Source of the DNA: Aeromonas veronii bv. veronii
GTDB taxonomy: Bacteria > Pseudomonadota > Gammaproteobacteria > Enterobacterales > Aeromonadaceae
Reading direction: 5' to 3'
Length of the DNA: 64,000 nucleotides
NCBI RefSeq assembly: GCF_000820225.1
Contig: NZ_CDDK01000018.1
Coordinates: 248,001 to 312,000, forward strand
In this document: positions 42,018 to 50,959 of the stretch, in pieces
Layout: each line of letters opens with the position of its first letter
Position numbering within the stretch: the first letter of the stretch is position 1
Translations under genes and position numbers: made by a program
The notes under the pieces: generated by a model
Databases searched by the model: none
Seen by the model: only the letters and a program-made list of their open reading frames with translations
What the model was told of the DNA's origin: nothing

Positions 42018-43784
42018 GTGAGCACTGAACAAACATTGCCAAATCTGAGCCCAAATCTGGCCTCCAATCTTGCCCATGGGGCGGGGGCGGCCGAGCATAA
42101 CGCGCGCGCTCGCGCCTATGCCCTGCAGCATACGGTCAAGACCGACAACCTGATCCCGGCCACTGTCTCTTACCAAAGTCAGGGGCGCCTGCTGCTGGTC
42201 GGCCCGGAAGATCGCATTCGCCGCGCTGCCAGCCTGCTGCCCGCCGGGGTGAAGCCCACCCTGTTGGTGAGCGAAGCGGTGCATGACGCCGAGGCGGCCG
42301 ATCTCGAAACCATTTTCGATGCCACCGCATCCCTCGCAGCCTTGACCCTGCGCGAACCGGGCCTGACAGGGTATCTCGGCCAGTTCCAGCTTACCGGCCT
42401 CAATGGGCAGGGCGAGCGGGTTAATCTGGCTGCGCTTTGCTTCCCACAACAAGGCTTTCCACACCAAGCGGCTGCTGTTGGTGAACAGCCACGGGAACCG
42501 CGCTTCGATCTGGTGGCCGATCTGGGCCGCGCTCCGCTGTTTGCGCTGGAGCGCCCGCCGGTCGGCTATCTGCATCTGGCCGATGATCAAGGGCTGGCCG
42601 AACGGCTTGCCGAGCTCTGTGCGCTGACCGGTATCTTCGACAAGCCGCGCTATTTTCGCCTCGACCCCGAGGCCTGTGCCTTTACCGCCCGAGGCGTGCC
42701 CGGTTGCAGCCGCTGCCTCGATGTCTGTCCGACCGATGCCCTCAAGCCCATCAATGGTCGCATCCAGATCGATCCCCATCTCTGTCAGGGCTTCGGTAGC
42801 TGTGCCTCGGCCTGTCCGACCGGGGCGATTGGCTATCACCAGCCCGATGCCAACACCAGCGGCGACTACCTGCTGCGCTTGCTCAAGCATTATCGGGAGG
42901 CCGGGGGCGACGCGCCCCGACTGCTGATCGCCGGTGAAAACGAGCGCGAATCGGTGGAGGCCGAACTCACCCGCCTGCCCGCCAACTGGCTGCCAGTCTG
43001 GGTTGAGGAGAGCGCGAGTTTGGGTATCGAGAGCTGGTTCGCCGCACTCTCCTATGGCGCCAGCGCAGTGCGTATTGCGCTGGGCGATGATGCCCCCGCA
43101 AGTGTCCGTGCGCTGGTTGAGCGGGAACTGGCGAGCGCCGCCGTGCTGCTGGCGGGCGCTGGGCTTGCTACCGATCGCATCGCCCTGTTTGACGCAGATG
43201 CTGGTGAGCCTGTTTCCGGCCAGACAGCCCTTGCCCTGCTGGAGAAGCCGCTCAAGGGAGACAAACGGGAGAACCTGTTTGCCGCCTTCGATGCCCTCTG
43301 GCAGGCCAACGAAGGGAACCGTGAGCCGCTGGCGGTGCCCCACGGCGCCCCTTACGGCAGTGTGGAATTGAAAGAGTCTGACTGCACCCTCTGCATGGGC
43401 TGCGTGGCGGTCTGCCCGAGCCGCGCCCTGCATGCGGTGGGTCATGCGCCCGGCCTCAATTTTATCGAGCAGGATTGCATCCAGTGCGGTATGTGCGAAA
43501 AGGCATGCCCCGAGCAGGCCATCGTGCTTACGCCCCGTCTGCAACCCGTGCCCGAGGCCCGCCGCGCCGTCCAGAGCCTGAAAGCCGAAGAGGCTGCCTG
43601 CTGCATTCGCTGCTCCAAGCCGTTCGCGCCCGCCTCGATGATCCGCCGCATCCAGCAAAAACTGGCCGGTCACTCCCACTTCCAGAACGAGGCCGCCCAG
43701 CGGCTGCTGATGTGCGAGGACTGTCGGGTCAAGGATGTGTTTGCAGCGCTGGCGGCGGATCCCGTCTCCCAGCTCAAGGTGTGA
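42018..43784 (+). CDS. polyferredoxin, 4Fe-4S protein of the formate dehydrogenase operon
   Basis: Product of 588 residues with at least four ferredoxin-type clusters: CSRCLDVCP and CQGFGSCASACP in the middle (about 240-275) and CTLCMGCVAVCP with CIQCGMCEKACP near 455-505, followed by CCIRCSKPF and CEDCR motifs. It may carry electrons between formate dehydrogenase and another carrier, or help cluster assembly; neither is shown. The frame is open from 41715 inside DUF3306, but a sigma-54 promoter at 41947 and AGGAG five bases before GTG 42018 place the start there. An unusual GTG start, so confidence in the exact N-terminus is moderate. Confidence 0.85.
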   Translation: MSTEQTLPNLSPNLASNLAHGAGAAEHNARARAYALQHTVKTDNLIPATVSYQSQGRLLLVGPEDRIRRAASLLPAGVKPTLLVSEAVHDAEAADLETIFDATASLAALTLREPGLTGYLGQFQLTGLNGQGERVNLAALCFPQQGFPHQAAAVGEQPREPRFDLVADLGRAPLFALERPPVGYLHLADDQGLAERLAELCALTGIFDKPRYFRLDPEACAFTARGVPGCSRCLDVCPTDALKPINGRIQIDPHLCQGFGSCASACPTGAIGYHQPDANTSGDYLLRLLKHYREAGGDAPRLLIAGENERESVEAELTRLPANWLPVWVEESASLGIESWFAALSYGASAVRIALGDDAPASVRALVERELASAAVLLAGAGLATDRIALFDADAGEPVSGQTALALLEKPLKGDKRENLFAAFDALWQANEGNREPLAVPHGAPYGSVELKESDCTLCMGCVAVCPSRALHAVGHAPGLNFIEQDCIQCGMCEKACPEQAIVLTPRLQPVPEARRAVQSLKAEEAACCIRCSKPFAPASMIRRIQQKLAGHSHFQNEAAQRLLMCEDCRVKDVFAALAADPVSQLKV

Positions 43785-43794
43785 GGGGCCAGTG

Positions 43795-44412
43795 ATGAGT
43801 GAACAACATAACGAAAAGGTTGGCGAACTGACCATGACCGAACTGGAACAGAGCAGCGCCGATCTCTACGCCCTGCTGGCAAGCCTCTGGCGCGCCGCCC
43901 CCCGTGGCGAACAGCTCGCCTGGCTGCAAGGGTTGCAGCCGATGCCGGGCCCCTTTGCCAGAGGGCTGGGGTTGGTGCAGCTGGCGGCCAGCAGCCACCA
44001 CGAAAACGAGCTTGCCGAGGAGTATCAGGATCTCTTTATCGGGCTGGGGCGCGGAGAGATTGTGCCGTTTGCTTCCTGGTATCTCACTGGCTCCCTGATG
44101 GAGCTGCCGCTGGCGGTGCTGCGCGCAGATCTGCAGTCGCTGGGTTTCGAGCGCCAGAGCGGAGTGTGCGAGCCGGAAGATCATCTCGCCGCCCTCTGTG
44201 AGGTGATGGCGGTACTGATTGGCGAGCAGCATCCGGAGCGCAACCGCTTCTATGAGCGCCACCTTGCCCCCTGGGTACTCGCCTGCTGCCGCGATCAGCA
44301 ACAGGCGAAAGGGGGCAGCTTCTACCGGGCGGTCGGCGCCCTTGCCGAAGATTTCTTCAAGCTGGAAAACGAATTGCGCCTGCCGTTTGGCGCCTGCGTG
44401 GTGCCGGGCTGA
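43795..44412 (+). CDS. TorD-family cytoplasmic chaperone
   Basis: All-helical chaperone of 205 residues for maturation of a Tat-exported molybdo/tungsto-enzyme. TorD/DmsD-type segments are seen: LYALLASLWRAAP, ELAEEYQDLFIGLGRGEIVPFASWYLTG (in two parts around LFIG), PEDHLAALCEVMAVLI and FYERHLAPWVLACC. It is expected to bind the twin-arginine signal of FdhA or FdhX until the cofactor is loaded. GAGGGG precedes ATG 43795, ten bases after the polyferredoxin stop. Confidence 0.87.
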   Translation: MSEQHNEKVGELTMTELEQSSADLYALLASLWRAAPRGEQLAWLQGLQPMPGPFARGLGLVQLAASSHHENELAEEYQDLFIGLGRGEIVPFASWYLTGSLMELPLAVLRADLQSLGFERQSGVCEPEDHLAALCEVMAVLIGEQHPERNRFYERHLAPWVLACCRDQQQAKGGSFYRAVGALAEDFFKLENELRLPFGACVVPG

Positions 44413-44483
44413 ACGCCCTTATCTGCGCATAACAAGAGCTGCGCATAACAAAACGAACAGACGAGATATCCATTGGACGCGAA

Positions 44484-44503
44484 GCTGGCGCGCAGGCGCC
44501 AGC
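44484..44503 (+). other. hairpin between the chaperone and fdhX genes
   Basis: Perfect stem GCTGGCGC-GCAG-GCGCCAGC in the 116-base spacer, without a T run. A direct repeat CTGCGCATAACAA (44422-44434 and again about 17 bases later) precedes it. It may tune expression of the structural genes. Confidence 0.4.
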
Positions 44504-44528
44504 AAGAACAACAACAGAGGTCACAAGA

Positions 44529-44732
44529 ATGAGCGATGAACAGCTGAAAGACCCGTCCCGCCGCAATCTGATCAAGGGAGTTGGCGTGGTCGCCACCATA
44601 GGCGTATTGGCCGGTGCCACCGGTCGGGTGGTGGGCAAAGAGGTGCTGACCCACGACACCGAGCCTGACAAGGGCTATCGGGAGACCCCCCATGTTCACG
44701 ACTTTTATCGCACCCTGCGCGGCACTGACTGA
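44529..44732 (+). CDS. FdhX-like Tat-signal small subunit of formate dehydrogenase
   Basis: A 67-residue protein with a twin-arginine signal (SRRNLIKGVGVVATIGVLAG, residues 10-29) and a short tail rich in His and acidic residues (HDTEPDKGYRETPHVHDFY). Proteins of this kind are annotated as formate dehydrogenase region Tat-signal proteins or FdhX and occur immediately before the catalytic subunit gene. Role unproven; likely a small membrane-facing or maturation component. AGAGGT precedes the start. Confidence 0.85.
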   Translation: MSDEQLKDPSRRNLIKGVGVVATIGVLAGATGRVVGKEVLTHDTEPDKGYRETPHVHDFYRTLRGTD

Positions 44733-44755
44733 GCCGGATCAGTGAAGGAGAACTC

Positions 44756-47632
44756 ATGAAACTGACAAAACGTGCCGAGCAGCCCCAGGCGGGCGAGCAG
44801 GGCAATGAGGCCATTCGCGGTCAGGGGCTGACCCGCCGCGCCTTTATGGTCAACTCGGGTCTGGTAGCCGGTGGCGCCGTGGCCGCCGGTTGGCTGGCCC
44901 CTGCCATGATGCAGCGGGCCGAGGCCAAAACAGTGGCGGCCGGGGTGCCGGTCGAGGTGAAGCGCACCATTTGTTCCCACTGCTCGGTGGGCTGCGGCGT
45001 CTATGCCGAGGTGCAGAACGGCGTCTGGACCGGTCAGGAGCCGGCCTTTGATCACCCCTTCAACCTTGGCGGCCACTGCGCCAAGGGGGCTGCCCTGCGC
45101 GAGCACGGCCACGGTGAGCGTCGCCTCAAGTACCCGATGAAGCTGGTGGGCGGCAAGTGGCAGCGCATCAGCTGGGATCAGGCCATCGAAGAAGTAGGCA
45201 ATGAAGTGCTGCGCCTTCGCAAGGAGTCCGGCCCCGACAGCGTCTACTGGCTCGGCTCCGCCAAGCACTCCAACGAGCAGGCCTACCTGTTTCGCAAGAT
45301 GGCGTCTCTGTGGGGCACCAACAACGTGGATCACCAGGCGCGGATCTGCCACTCCACCACGGTAGCCGGGGTAGCCAACACCTGGGGCTACGGTGCCATG
45401 ACCAACAGCCTGAACGACATGCATAACAGCAAGTCGATCATGTTTATCGGCTCCAACCCGGCGGAGGCCCACCCGGTCGCCATGCAGCACATCCTGCTGG
45501 CGAAAGAGCGTAACGGCTGCAAGATCCTGGTGGTCGACCCGCGCCGTACCCGCACCGCCGCCAAGGCGGACATGTACCTCTCATTGCGCCCGGGCACCGA
45601 CGTCGCCTTTATCTGGGGCATGCTCTGGCACATCTTCAAGAACGGCTGGGAAGACAAGGAGTTCATCCGCACCCGCGTCTATGGCATGGACGAGGTGCAA
45701 AAAGAGGTGGCGCGCTGGACCCCGGCCGAAGTAGAGCGGGTGACCGGCCTCAACGAGCAGCAGGTCTATGGCGCTGCCAAGCTGCTGGCCGACAACCGCC
45801 CCGGCTGCGTGGTCTGGTGCATGGGCGGTACCCAGCACACCACAGGCAACAACAACACCCGCGCCTACTGCATCCTCGAACTGGCCCTTGGCAACGTGGG
45901 CAAGAGCGGGGCCGGCACCAACATCTTCCGTGGTCACGACAACGTGCAGGGCGCCACCGACTTTGGCGTCACCTCCGACTCATTGCCCGGCTACTACGGT
46001 CTGGAAGAGGGCTCCTGGAAGCACTGGGCCCGGGTGTGGGATGTGGATTACGAGTGGATCAAGGCCCGTTTCGACAACAAGGCCTACAACGGCAAGCTGC
46101 CGATGAACAACAACGGCATTCCGGTCTCCCGCTGGGTGGATGGTGTGCTGGAGAACGCCGATCTGATCGAGCAGGGCTCCAATATCCGCGCCATGTTCTA
46201 CTGGGGCCATGCGGTCAACTCCCAGACTCGCGGCCCGGAAATGAAGAAGGCGATGCAAAAGCTCGACATGATGGTGATTGTCGACCCGTATCCCACCGTC
46301 GCCTCGGTGATGAACGATCGCACCGACGGCGTCTACCTGCTGCCGGCCACCACCCAGTTCGAGACCTATGGTTCCGTCACTGCCACCAACCGCTCCATGC
46401 AGTGGCGCGACAAGGTGATAGAACCCCTGTTCGAATCCAAGGTCGACCACGAGATCATGTATCTCCTGAGCAAGAAGCTCGGCTTTGCCGACCAGCTGTT
46501 CAAGCACATCAAGGTAGAGAACAACCAGCCACTGCTGGAAGACATCACCCGCGAATACAACCGCGGCATGTGGAGCGTGGGTTACACCGGCCAGAGCCCG
46601 GAGCGGCTCAAGGCGCACCAGCAGAACTGGCACACCTTCCACAAGACCAACCTCAAGGCCGAAGGTGGCCCGGTCAGTGGCGAAGTGTACGGTCTGCCCT
46701 GGCCCTGCTGGGGTACCCCGGAGATGAAACACCCCGGCAGCCATATCCTCTACGACACCAGTATTCCGGTGTCGGAAGGGGGTGGCGGTTTCCGTGCCCG
46801 TTTCGGCATCGAGTATCAGGGCGTCTCGCTGCTCGCCGAAGACTCCTGGCCGAAAGGGAGCGAGGTGGAGGATGGCTATCCCGAGATCACTGCCGACTTG
46901 ATGAAGCAGCTCGGCTGGTGGGATGAGCTGACCGAGGCCGAGAAGAAGGAGGCCGAGGGCAAGAACTGGAAGACCGACCTTTCTGGCGGCATCCAGCGGG
47001 TCGCCATCAAGCACGGCTTCGTGCCCTATGGCAATGCCAAGGCACGCTGCGTGGTGTGGACCTTCCCGGATCAGGTGCCCAAGCACCGCGAGCCGCTCTA
47101 CACCCCGCGCCGGGATCTGCTGGCCGACTACGCCACCTGGCCTGATTCGAAAAGCCTGTGGCGCCTGCCGACCCAGTACGCCTCGGTGCAGGAGAAGGAT
47201 GTCAGCAAGGAGTTCCCCATCATCCTCACCTCCGGCCGTCTGGTGGAGTACGAGGGGGGCGGCGACGAGACCCGCTCCAACCCCTGGCTGGCCGAGTTGC
47301 AGCAGGAGATGTTCGTCGAGATGAACCCGGCGGATGCCAACGATGTCGGCGTGCGCGACGGTCAGGATGTGTGGGTCGAGGGGCCGGAAGGGGGCCGGGT
47401 CAAGGTGAAGGCACTGGTGACCCCGCGGGTCAAACCGGGGCTTGCCTTTATGCCGTTCCACTTCGGCGGCCACTTCGAGGGCAAGGATCTGCGATCCAAA
47501 TATCCGGAAGGGTCTGACCCCTATGTGCTGGGGGAGTCGGTCAACATAGTCACCACCTATGGTTATGACCCGGTCACCCAGATGCAGGAGACCAAGGTCA
47601 CACTGTGCCGTTTTCGCAAAGTAGGAGCCTGA
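44756..47632 (+). CDS. formate dehydrogenase catalytic subunit, Mo/W-bisMGD, cysteine type
   Basis: Oxidises formate to CO2 in the periplasm. The product has 958 residues with a Tat signal (TRRAFMVNSGLVAGGAVAAG, about 23-42). The N-terminal 4Fe-4S site is CSHCSVGCGVYAEV plus GGHCAKG. The metal-ligand position reads RICHSTTV, so the ligand is cysteine, where E. coli FdnG/FdoG has selenocysteine; no in-frame TGA is present. The adjacent His (CH) is the conserved catalytic residue. C-terminal molydopterin-dinucleotide-binding segments include LTSGRLVEYEGGGDETRSNP and MNPADANDVGVRDGQDV. The nearby tungstate importer suggests that W may be used. AAGGAG precedes the start. Confidence 0.95.
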   Translation: MKLTKRAEQPQAGEQGNEAIRGQGLTRRAFMVNSGLVAGGAVAAGWLAPAMMQRAEAKTVAAGVPVEVKRTICSHCSVGCGVYAEVQNGVWTGQEPAFDHPFNLGGHCAKGAALREHGHGERRLKYPMKLVGGKWQRISWDQAIEEVGNEVLRLRKESGPDSVYWLGSAKHSNEQAYLFRKMASLWGTNNVDHQARICHSTTVAGVANTWGYGAMTNSLNDMHNSKSIMFIGSNPAEAHPVAMQHILLAKERNGCKILVVDPRRTRTAAKADMYLSLRPGTDVAFIWGMLWHIFKNGWEDKEFIRTRVYGMDEVQKEVARWTPAEVERVTGLNEQQVYGAAKLLADNRPGCVVWCMGGTQHTTGNNNTRAYCILELALGNVGKSGAGTNIFRGHDNVQGATDFGVTSDSLPGYYGLEEGSWKHWARVWDVDYEWIKARFDNKAYNGKLPMNNNGIPVSRWVDGVLENADLIEQGSNIRAMFYWGHAVNSQTRGPEMKKAMQKLDMMVIVDPYPTVASVMNDRTDGVYLLPATTQFETYGSVTATNRSMQWRDKVIEPLFESKVDHEIMYLLSKKLGFADQLFKHIKVENNQPLLEDITREYNRGMWSVGYTGQSPERLKAHQQNWHTFHKTNLKAEGGPVSGEVYGLPWPCWGTPEMKHPGSHILYDTSIPVSEGGGGFRARFGIEYQGVSLLAEDSWPKGSEVEDGYPEITADLMKQLGWWDELTEAEKKEAEGKNWKTDLSGGIQRVAIKHGFVPYGNAKARCVVWTFPDQVPKHREPLYTPRRDLLADYATWPDSKSLWRLPTQYASVQEKDVSKEFPIILTSGRLVEYEGGGDETRSNPWLAELQQEMFVEMNPADANDVGVRDGQDVWVEGPEGGRVKVKALVTPRVKPGLAFMPFHFGGHFEGKDLRSKYPEGSDPYVLGESVNIVTTYGYDPVTQMQETKVTLCRFRKVGA

Positions 47633-47636
47633 TCCC

Positions 47637-48296
47637 ATGGCCAGAATGAAATTCATGTGTGACACCAAGCGCTGCATCGAGTGCAACGGCTGTGTGACGG
47701 CGTGCAAGAACGAGAACGACGATGCCCTGGAGTGGGGCATCCAGCGCCGCCGGGTGGTGACCCTCAACGACGGCCTGCCGGGGGAGACCTCCATCTCGGT
47801 GGCCTGCATGCACTGCACCGACGCCCCCTGCATGGCGGTCTGCCCGGCCGACTGCTTCTATCACACTGACGACGGCATCGTGCTGCACAACAAGGATCTC
47901 TGCATCGGTTGTGGCTACTGCCTGTTTGCCTGTCCGTTTGGTGCCCCCCAGTTCCCGAAGACCGCCGCCTTTGGCGATCGGGGCAAGATGGACAAGTGCA
48001 CCTTCTGTGCCGGCGGCCCGGAAGAGGATCACAGCGAGGCGGAGCGCCAGAAGTACGGTGCCAACCGCATCGCCGAGGGCAAGCTGCCGATGTGTGCCGA
48101 GCTCTGCTCCACCAAGGCGCTGCTGGCGGGGGATGCGCAGGTGATCTCCGACATCTTCCGCGAGCGGGTTGCCTATCGTGGTGCTCCTCACGCAGCTTGG
48201 GGGGCTGATGAACAGGCGCTCTATCGCGACGCCAGCAAACCTCACGATGGCAGAGGCAAGGGGCTCAAGCTTGGCAAGCAGGAGGATGGCCAATGA
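47637..48296 (+). CDS. formate dehydrogenase iron-sulfur (beta) subunit
   Basis: Product of 219 residues with four ferredoxin-like cysteine motifs: CDTKRCIECNGCVTACKNE, CMHCTDAPCMAVCPADC, CIGCGYCLFACPFGAPQ and CTFCAGGPEEDH...CAELC. It should hold four 4Fe-4S clusters and wire the catalytic subunit to the membrane cytochrome. There is no signal peptide; like other beta subunits it would be exported as a complex with the Tat-tagged alpha subunit. It starts 4 bases after fdhA and overlaps the gamma subunit gene by 4. Confidence 0.93.
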   Translation: MARMKFMCDTKRCIECNGCVTACKNENDDALEWGIQRRRVVTLNDGLPGETSISVACMHCTDAPCMAVCPADCFYHTDDGIVLHNKDLCIGCGYCLFACPFGAPQFPKTAAFGDRGKMDKCTFCAGGPEEDHSEAERQKYGANRIAEGKLPMCAELCSTKALLAGDAQVISDIFRERVAYRGAPHAAWGADEQALYRDASKPHDGRGKGLKLGKQEDGQ

Positions 48297-49264
48297 GACA
48301 CTGGTTGACAGCGCTGCTGACGGCCTTGCTGCTGTTCAGCGCGCCCGGCTTCGCTGATGCGCAGAAAGAGGCGGTCGGCTTTGCCGGCGCCGATTACTGG
48401 CGGGCGGTGAAGGATGGGCAGGAGGGGGTGACCACCTCCCGCTCGCCGGAGCACGGGGTGCTGATCTCGGTGCCGGGCCAGCTCTGGTTCGAGGTGAAGA
48501 CCAAGTGGGTGTCGCCGCTCGGCGCCATCGCCATTTTCGGGTCGCTCGCCATGTGTGGCCTGATGTATCTGGTGGTGGGGCAGACCAAGCTCTCCAAGCC
48601 GCGCACCGGGCGCAAGCTCAAGCGCTGGAGCAGGCTGGATCGGGCGCTGCACTGGACCACGGCGGCCATGTTTCTGACCCTGTCCGGGTCGGGGCTGGCC
48701 ATCATCTACGGCAAGTACTTCATCAAGCCGGTGGTGAGCCTCGGGGTGTGGGAGAACTGGATCTGGTTTGCCAAGGTGTTCCACAACTACGTGGGGCCGC
48801 TCTTCTTCCTCTGCCTGATGGGGGTGCTCATCAAGTGGTTCCGCCACAACATCGTCAACATGGTGGATGTGCAGTGGTTCATGAAGTTTGGCGGCATGCT
48901 CGGCAAGCACAAGGGAAGTCACCCCTCGGCGGGCTTCTCCAACGGTGGCGAGAAGGCGATCTTCTGGCTGCTGATCTGGTTTGGCGGCATTGTGGTGGCG
49001 ACCGGGCTGTTCCTCGACTTCCCCATCTTCGGCCAGCTGCGCCGTCAGATGGAGTGGGCCAGCTTCATCCATATCGTAGGCGCCTTGATCCTTATCTGCG
49101 GCTTTATCTTCCATATCTACATGGGTCTGTTCCAGCTGGAAGGGGCGCTGGAGGGGATGGTGACCGGCGAGGTGGACGAGACCTGGGCCAAGGAGCACCA
49201 CGACCTCTGGTATGAAGAGGTGAAACACACCCTCGATGAGCCCAAGGCGGGCAAATCAAGCTGA
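48293..49264 (+). CDS. formate dehydrogenase cytochrome b (gamma) subunit
   Basis: Membrane anchor of 323 residues. A cleavable N-terminal signal-like segment (LTALLTALLLFSAPGFADA) is followed by a periplasmic stretch and four transmembrane helices (about 80-100, 118-140, 160-185, 225-270 combined). Histidines in RALHWTTAAMF, KVFHNYVGPL and FIHIVGAL are suited to bind two b-type hemes. It passes electrons from the beta subunit to the quinone pool. Last gene of the operon; a hairpin follows 20 bases later. Confidence 0.92.
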   Translation: MRHWLTALLTALLLFSAPGFADAQKEAVGFAGADYWRAVKDGQEGVTTSRSPEHGVLISVPGQLWFEVKTKWVSPLGAIAIFGSLAMCGLMYLVVGQTKLSKPRTGRKLKRWSRLDRALHWTTAAMFLTLSGSGLAIIYGKYFIKPVVSLGVWENWIWFAKVFHNYVGPLFFLCLMGVLIKWFRHNIVNMVDVQWFMKFGGMLGKHKGSHPSAGFSNGGEKAIFWLLIWFGGIVVATGLFLDFPIFGQLRRQMEWASFIHIVGALILICGFIFHIYMGLFQLEGALEGMVTGEVDETWAKEHHDLWYEEVKHTLDEPKAGKSS

Positions 49265-49283
49265 TGGTCGACAAAGAGTAAAA

Positions 49284-49312
49284 AGAAGGGGGCGCTGCGG
49301 CGCCCCTTTTGA
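49284..49312 (+). terminator. intrinsic terminator of the fdh operon
   Basis: GGGGCGC-TGCG-GCGCCCC stem with flanking A/T pairs and a TTTT tail. Confidence 0.72.
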
Positions 49313-49424
49313 TGGCGGGTCGATCGTGATGGCAAATTGATTGAGCGATGCAGCAAACGGCGATGGTTTTTTGGGCCACCTTGAGCAACAGTAACAGGGG
49401 TTCCATTCACACAAGGGATGACAA

Positions 49425-49835
49425 ATGATGAGAAAAGCATGGCTGGCAGCGGTATGTGCATCTGCGCTCTTCGGTGGTATTGCGGGCGTGGCGCAGGCGG
49501 CTGACGGGATCAAGACCCAGCAGGTGCAGTTCAAAAAGGGGGAGTCAGGGGCAACCATCAACGGCACCATTCAGGGTAGCCAGACCCTCGATTACAAGCT
49601 GACGGCCAACAAGGGCCAGAGCATGGTGGTGATCCTGACCGGCAAGCCCTACTTCAATATTTTGCCGCCGGGCAGCAAGGGGGAGGCGATGTTTATCGGC
49701 TCTACGGAAGGGAACAACTTTGAGGCGACCCTGCCCGCCAAGGGCACTTATACCATTCGGGTCTACCAGATGGGGGCGGCTGAGAGCAGCAAGGCCAAGA
49801 CGCCGTTCAAGCTGGAGGTGGGCATCAGCGGCTAA
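49425..49835 (+). CDS. secreted beta-rich protein, possible periplasmic lysozyme inhibitor (PliG/PliI-like)
   Basis: Product of 136 residues with a signal peptide (hydrophobic core AAVCASALFGGIAGVAQA). The mature part resembles the PliG/PliI lysozyme-inhibitor fold: VQFKKGESGATINGTIQG near the start, ANKGQSMVVIL in the middle and LPAKGTYTIRVYQMG towards the end correspond in order to the conserved blocks of E. coli PliG as I recall them. The arginine in the TIRV segment matches a residue important for inhibition in that family. This assignment is by eye and should be treated as a hypothesis. ATG 49425 has AAGGG seven bases upstream; ATG 49428 is possible. Confidence 0.6.
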   Translation: MMRKAWLAAVCASALFGGIAGVAQAADGIKTQQVQFKKGESGATINGTIQGSQTLDYKLTANKGQSMVVILTGKPYFNILPPGSKGEAMFIGSTEGNNFEATLPAKGTYTIRVYQMGAAESSKAKTPFKLEVGISG

Positions 49836-49860
49836 TGCCAGCAGCTGACAAGCATCACAG

Positions 49861-49896
49861 AGGTGGCGGCCACAAAGGGCCGCCACTTCTGTTTTA
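49861..49896 (+). terminator. terminator between convergent genes
   Basis: Stem GTGGCGGCC/GGCCGCCAC with a six-base loop, followed by TTCTGTTTT. Confidence 0.75.
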
Positions 49897-49922
49897 TCCT
49901 CTCGGTTTTTGCCTCGCCAAGG

Positions 49923-50687
49923 TCAATATTCGCCCCGGGCCAGCCGTTCGAAGTAGCGCTGATAACGTCCGCTGGCGATGGCCTGCTGCAACTGCTGATT
50001 GAACTGATCCCGCAGTTTGGCTGAATCCGGCATCTTGCGCGGGAACATCACGAAGCTGTCGTTGCGCAGAAAAGGGGTCTGACTGTGGGTGATGAGTGCC
50101 GCGCTGGCGGGGTCGAGCTGGCTCTGCAACTCGGCCAGACCGACTCGCAGCTCTTGTGGATAGAGGTCGATCCGTCCGCGCAGCAGCTTGCCGAAATTCT
50201 GTTTCACGTCGGTGACTTTCTGTTGGGTTACCCTGCCATCGGCCACCATCTTGTCCAGCTCGGGCCCGTAGCTGTAGGCGATATCGCCCCCCAACCGCAT
50301 GCCGATGATCTGCTCAAGGCGCTCGGCTTGCAGCTGCCGTGATTTGAGGGAGAAGAAGACAAACTGCTCCTGCAGCACCGCTTCGCTGAACAGAAAATCC
50401 TGCTCCCGCTCCGTTTTGTGCATCCAGACGGCGGTGGCGTCGTAGAGCTGGCTGTTGGCCGCCAGCGAATAGACCCGGCCCCAGGGAGCGAAGTGGAACT
50501 TCACCTGATAGCCCGCCTCCTTGAACAGATCGCTGATGAGGTGGGCCACGGGACCGTGCTGTTTTGACTGCTCGGAGACGAAAGGGGGCCATTCACCCAC
50601 GATGATGTTGAGCACTCGGCCCGGTGCGGCGAGAGCCGACTGGCAGGTCAGAAACAACCACAGAGCAAGCAGCGGGATCAGGCGCAT
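49923..50687 (-). CDS. orphan periplasmic solute-binding protein, family 3
   Basis: Product of 254 residues with a signal peptide (LIPLLALWLFLTCQSALA). The body is of the amino-acid/polar-solute type (LNIIVGEWPPFVSEQ, HLISDLFKEAGYQVKFHFAPWGRVYSL, FLRNDSFVMFPRKMPD, split by other sequence). No permease or ATPase gene is near, so it may serve as a sensor component or feed a transporter elsewhere. It has the EWPPF-W.R pattern frequent in the quorum- or redox-associated orphan proteins of this family in Aeromonas and Pseudomonas. Ligand unknown. Confidence 0.82.
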   Translation of the reverse strand: MRLIPLLALWLFLTCQSALAAPGRVLNIIVGEWPPFVSEQSKQHGPVAHLISDLFKEAGYQVKFHFAPWGRVYSLAANSQLYDATAVWMHKTEREQDFLFSEAVLQEQFVFFSLKSRQLQAERLEQIIGMRLGGDIAYSYGPELDKMVADGRVTQQKVTDVKQNFGKLLRGRIDLYPQELRVGLAELQSQLDPASAALITHSQTPFLRNDSFVMFPRKMPDSAKLRDQFNQQLQQAIASGRYQRYFERLARGEY

Positions 50688-50959
50688 GGCTGAAAGAAGG
50701 GGACGCAGGCTGGCAGAGGCGAGGGCATCAGGTCACTCCCGGCTGTGATGCTGTAAGGGACTGGGTTGCCCGCAATGCTAACATGAGTCTCATTCCTTGC
50801 CGTGGATATTTGTCTCGCCGGGGTCGCCAGGCGCCTATTTTGGCCGCAGGGTATGCCCAAGCTCACAAAACCGATCGAGTAAACGTCATATGATTGATTT
50901 CATTATGAGTCTTGCTCTCCTGCCGAACGGCAATTTCACGTAAATCAAAGAGAATGACT

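Noticed and set aside
41922-43835. A 637-codon open frame antisense to the polyferredoxin gene
   Set aside because: Shadow frame; the plus strand has multiple exact ferredoxin cysteine motifs, a ribosome site and a sigma-54 promoter.
45980-47833. A 617-codon open frame antisense to the formate dehydrogenase catalytic subunit
   Set aside because: Shadow of a GC-rich gene; low-complexity His/Val/Leu-rich translation without domains.
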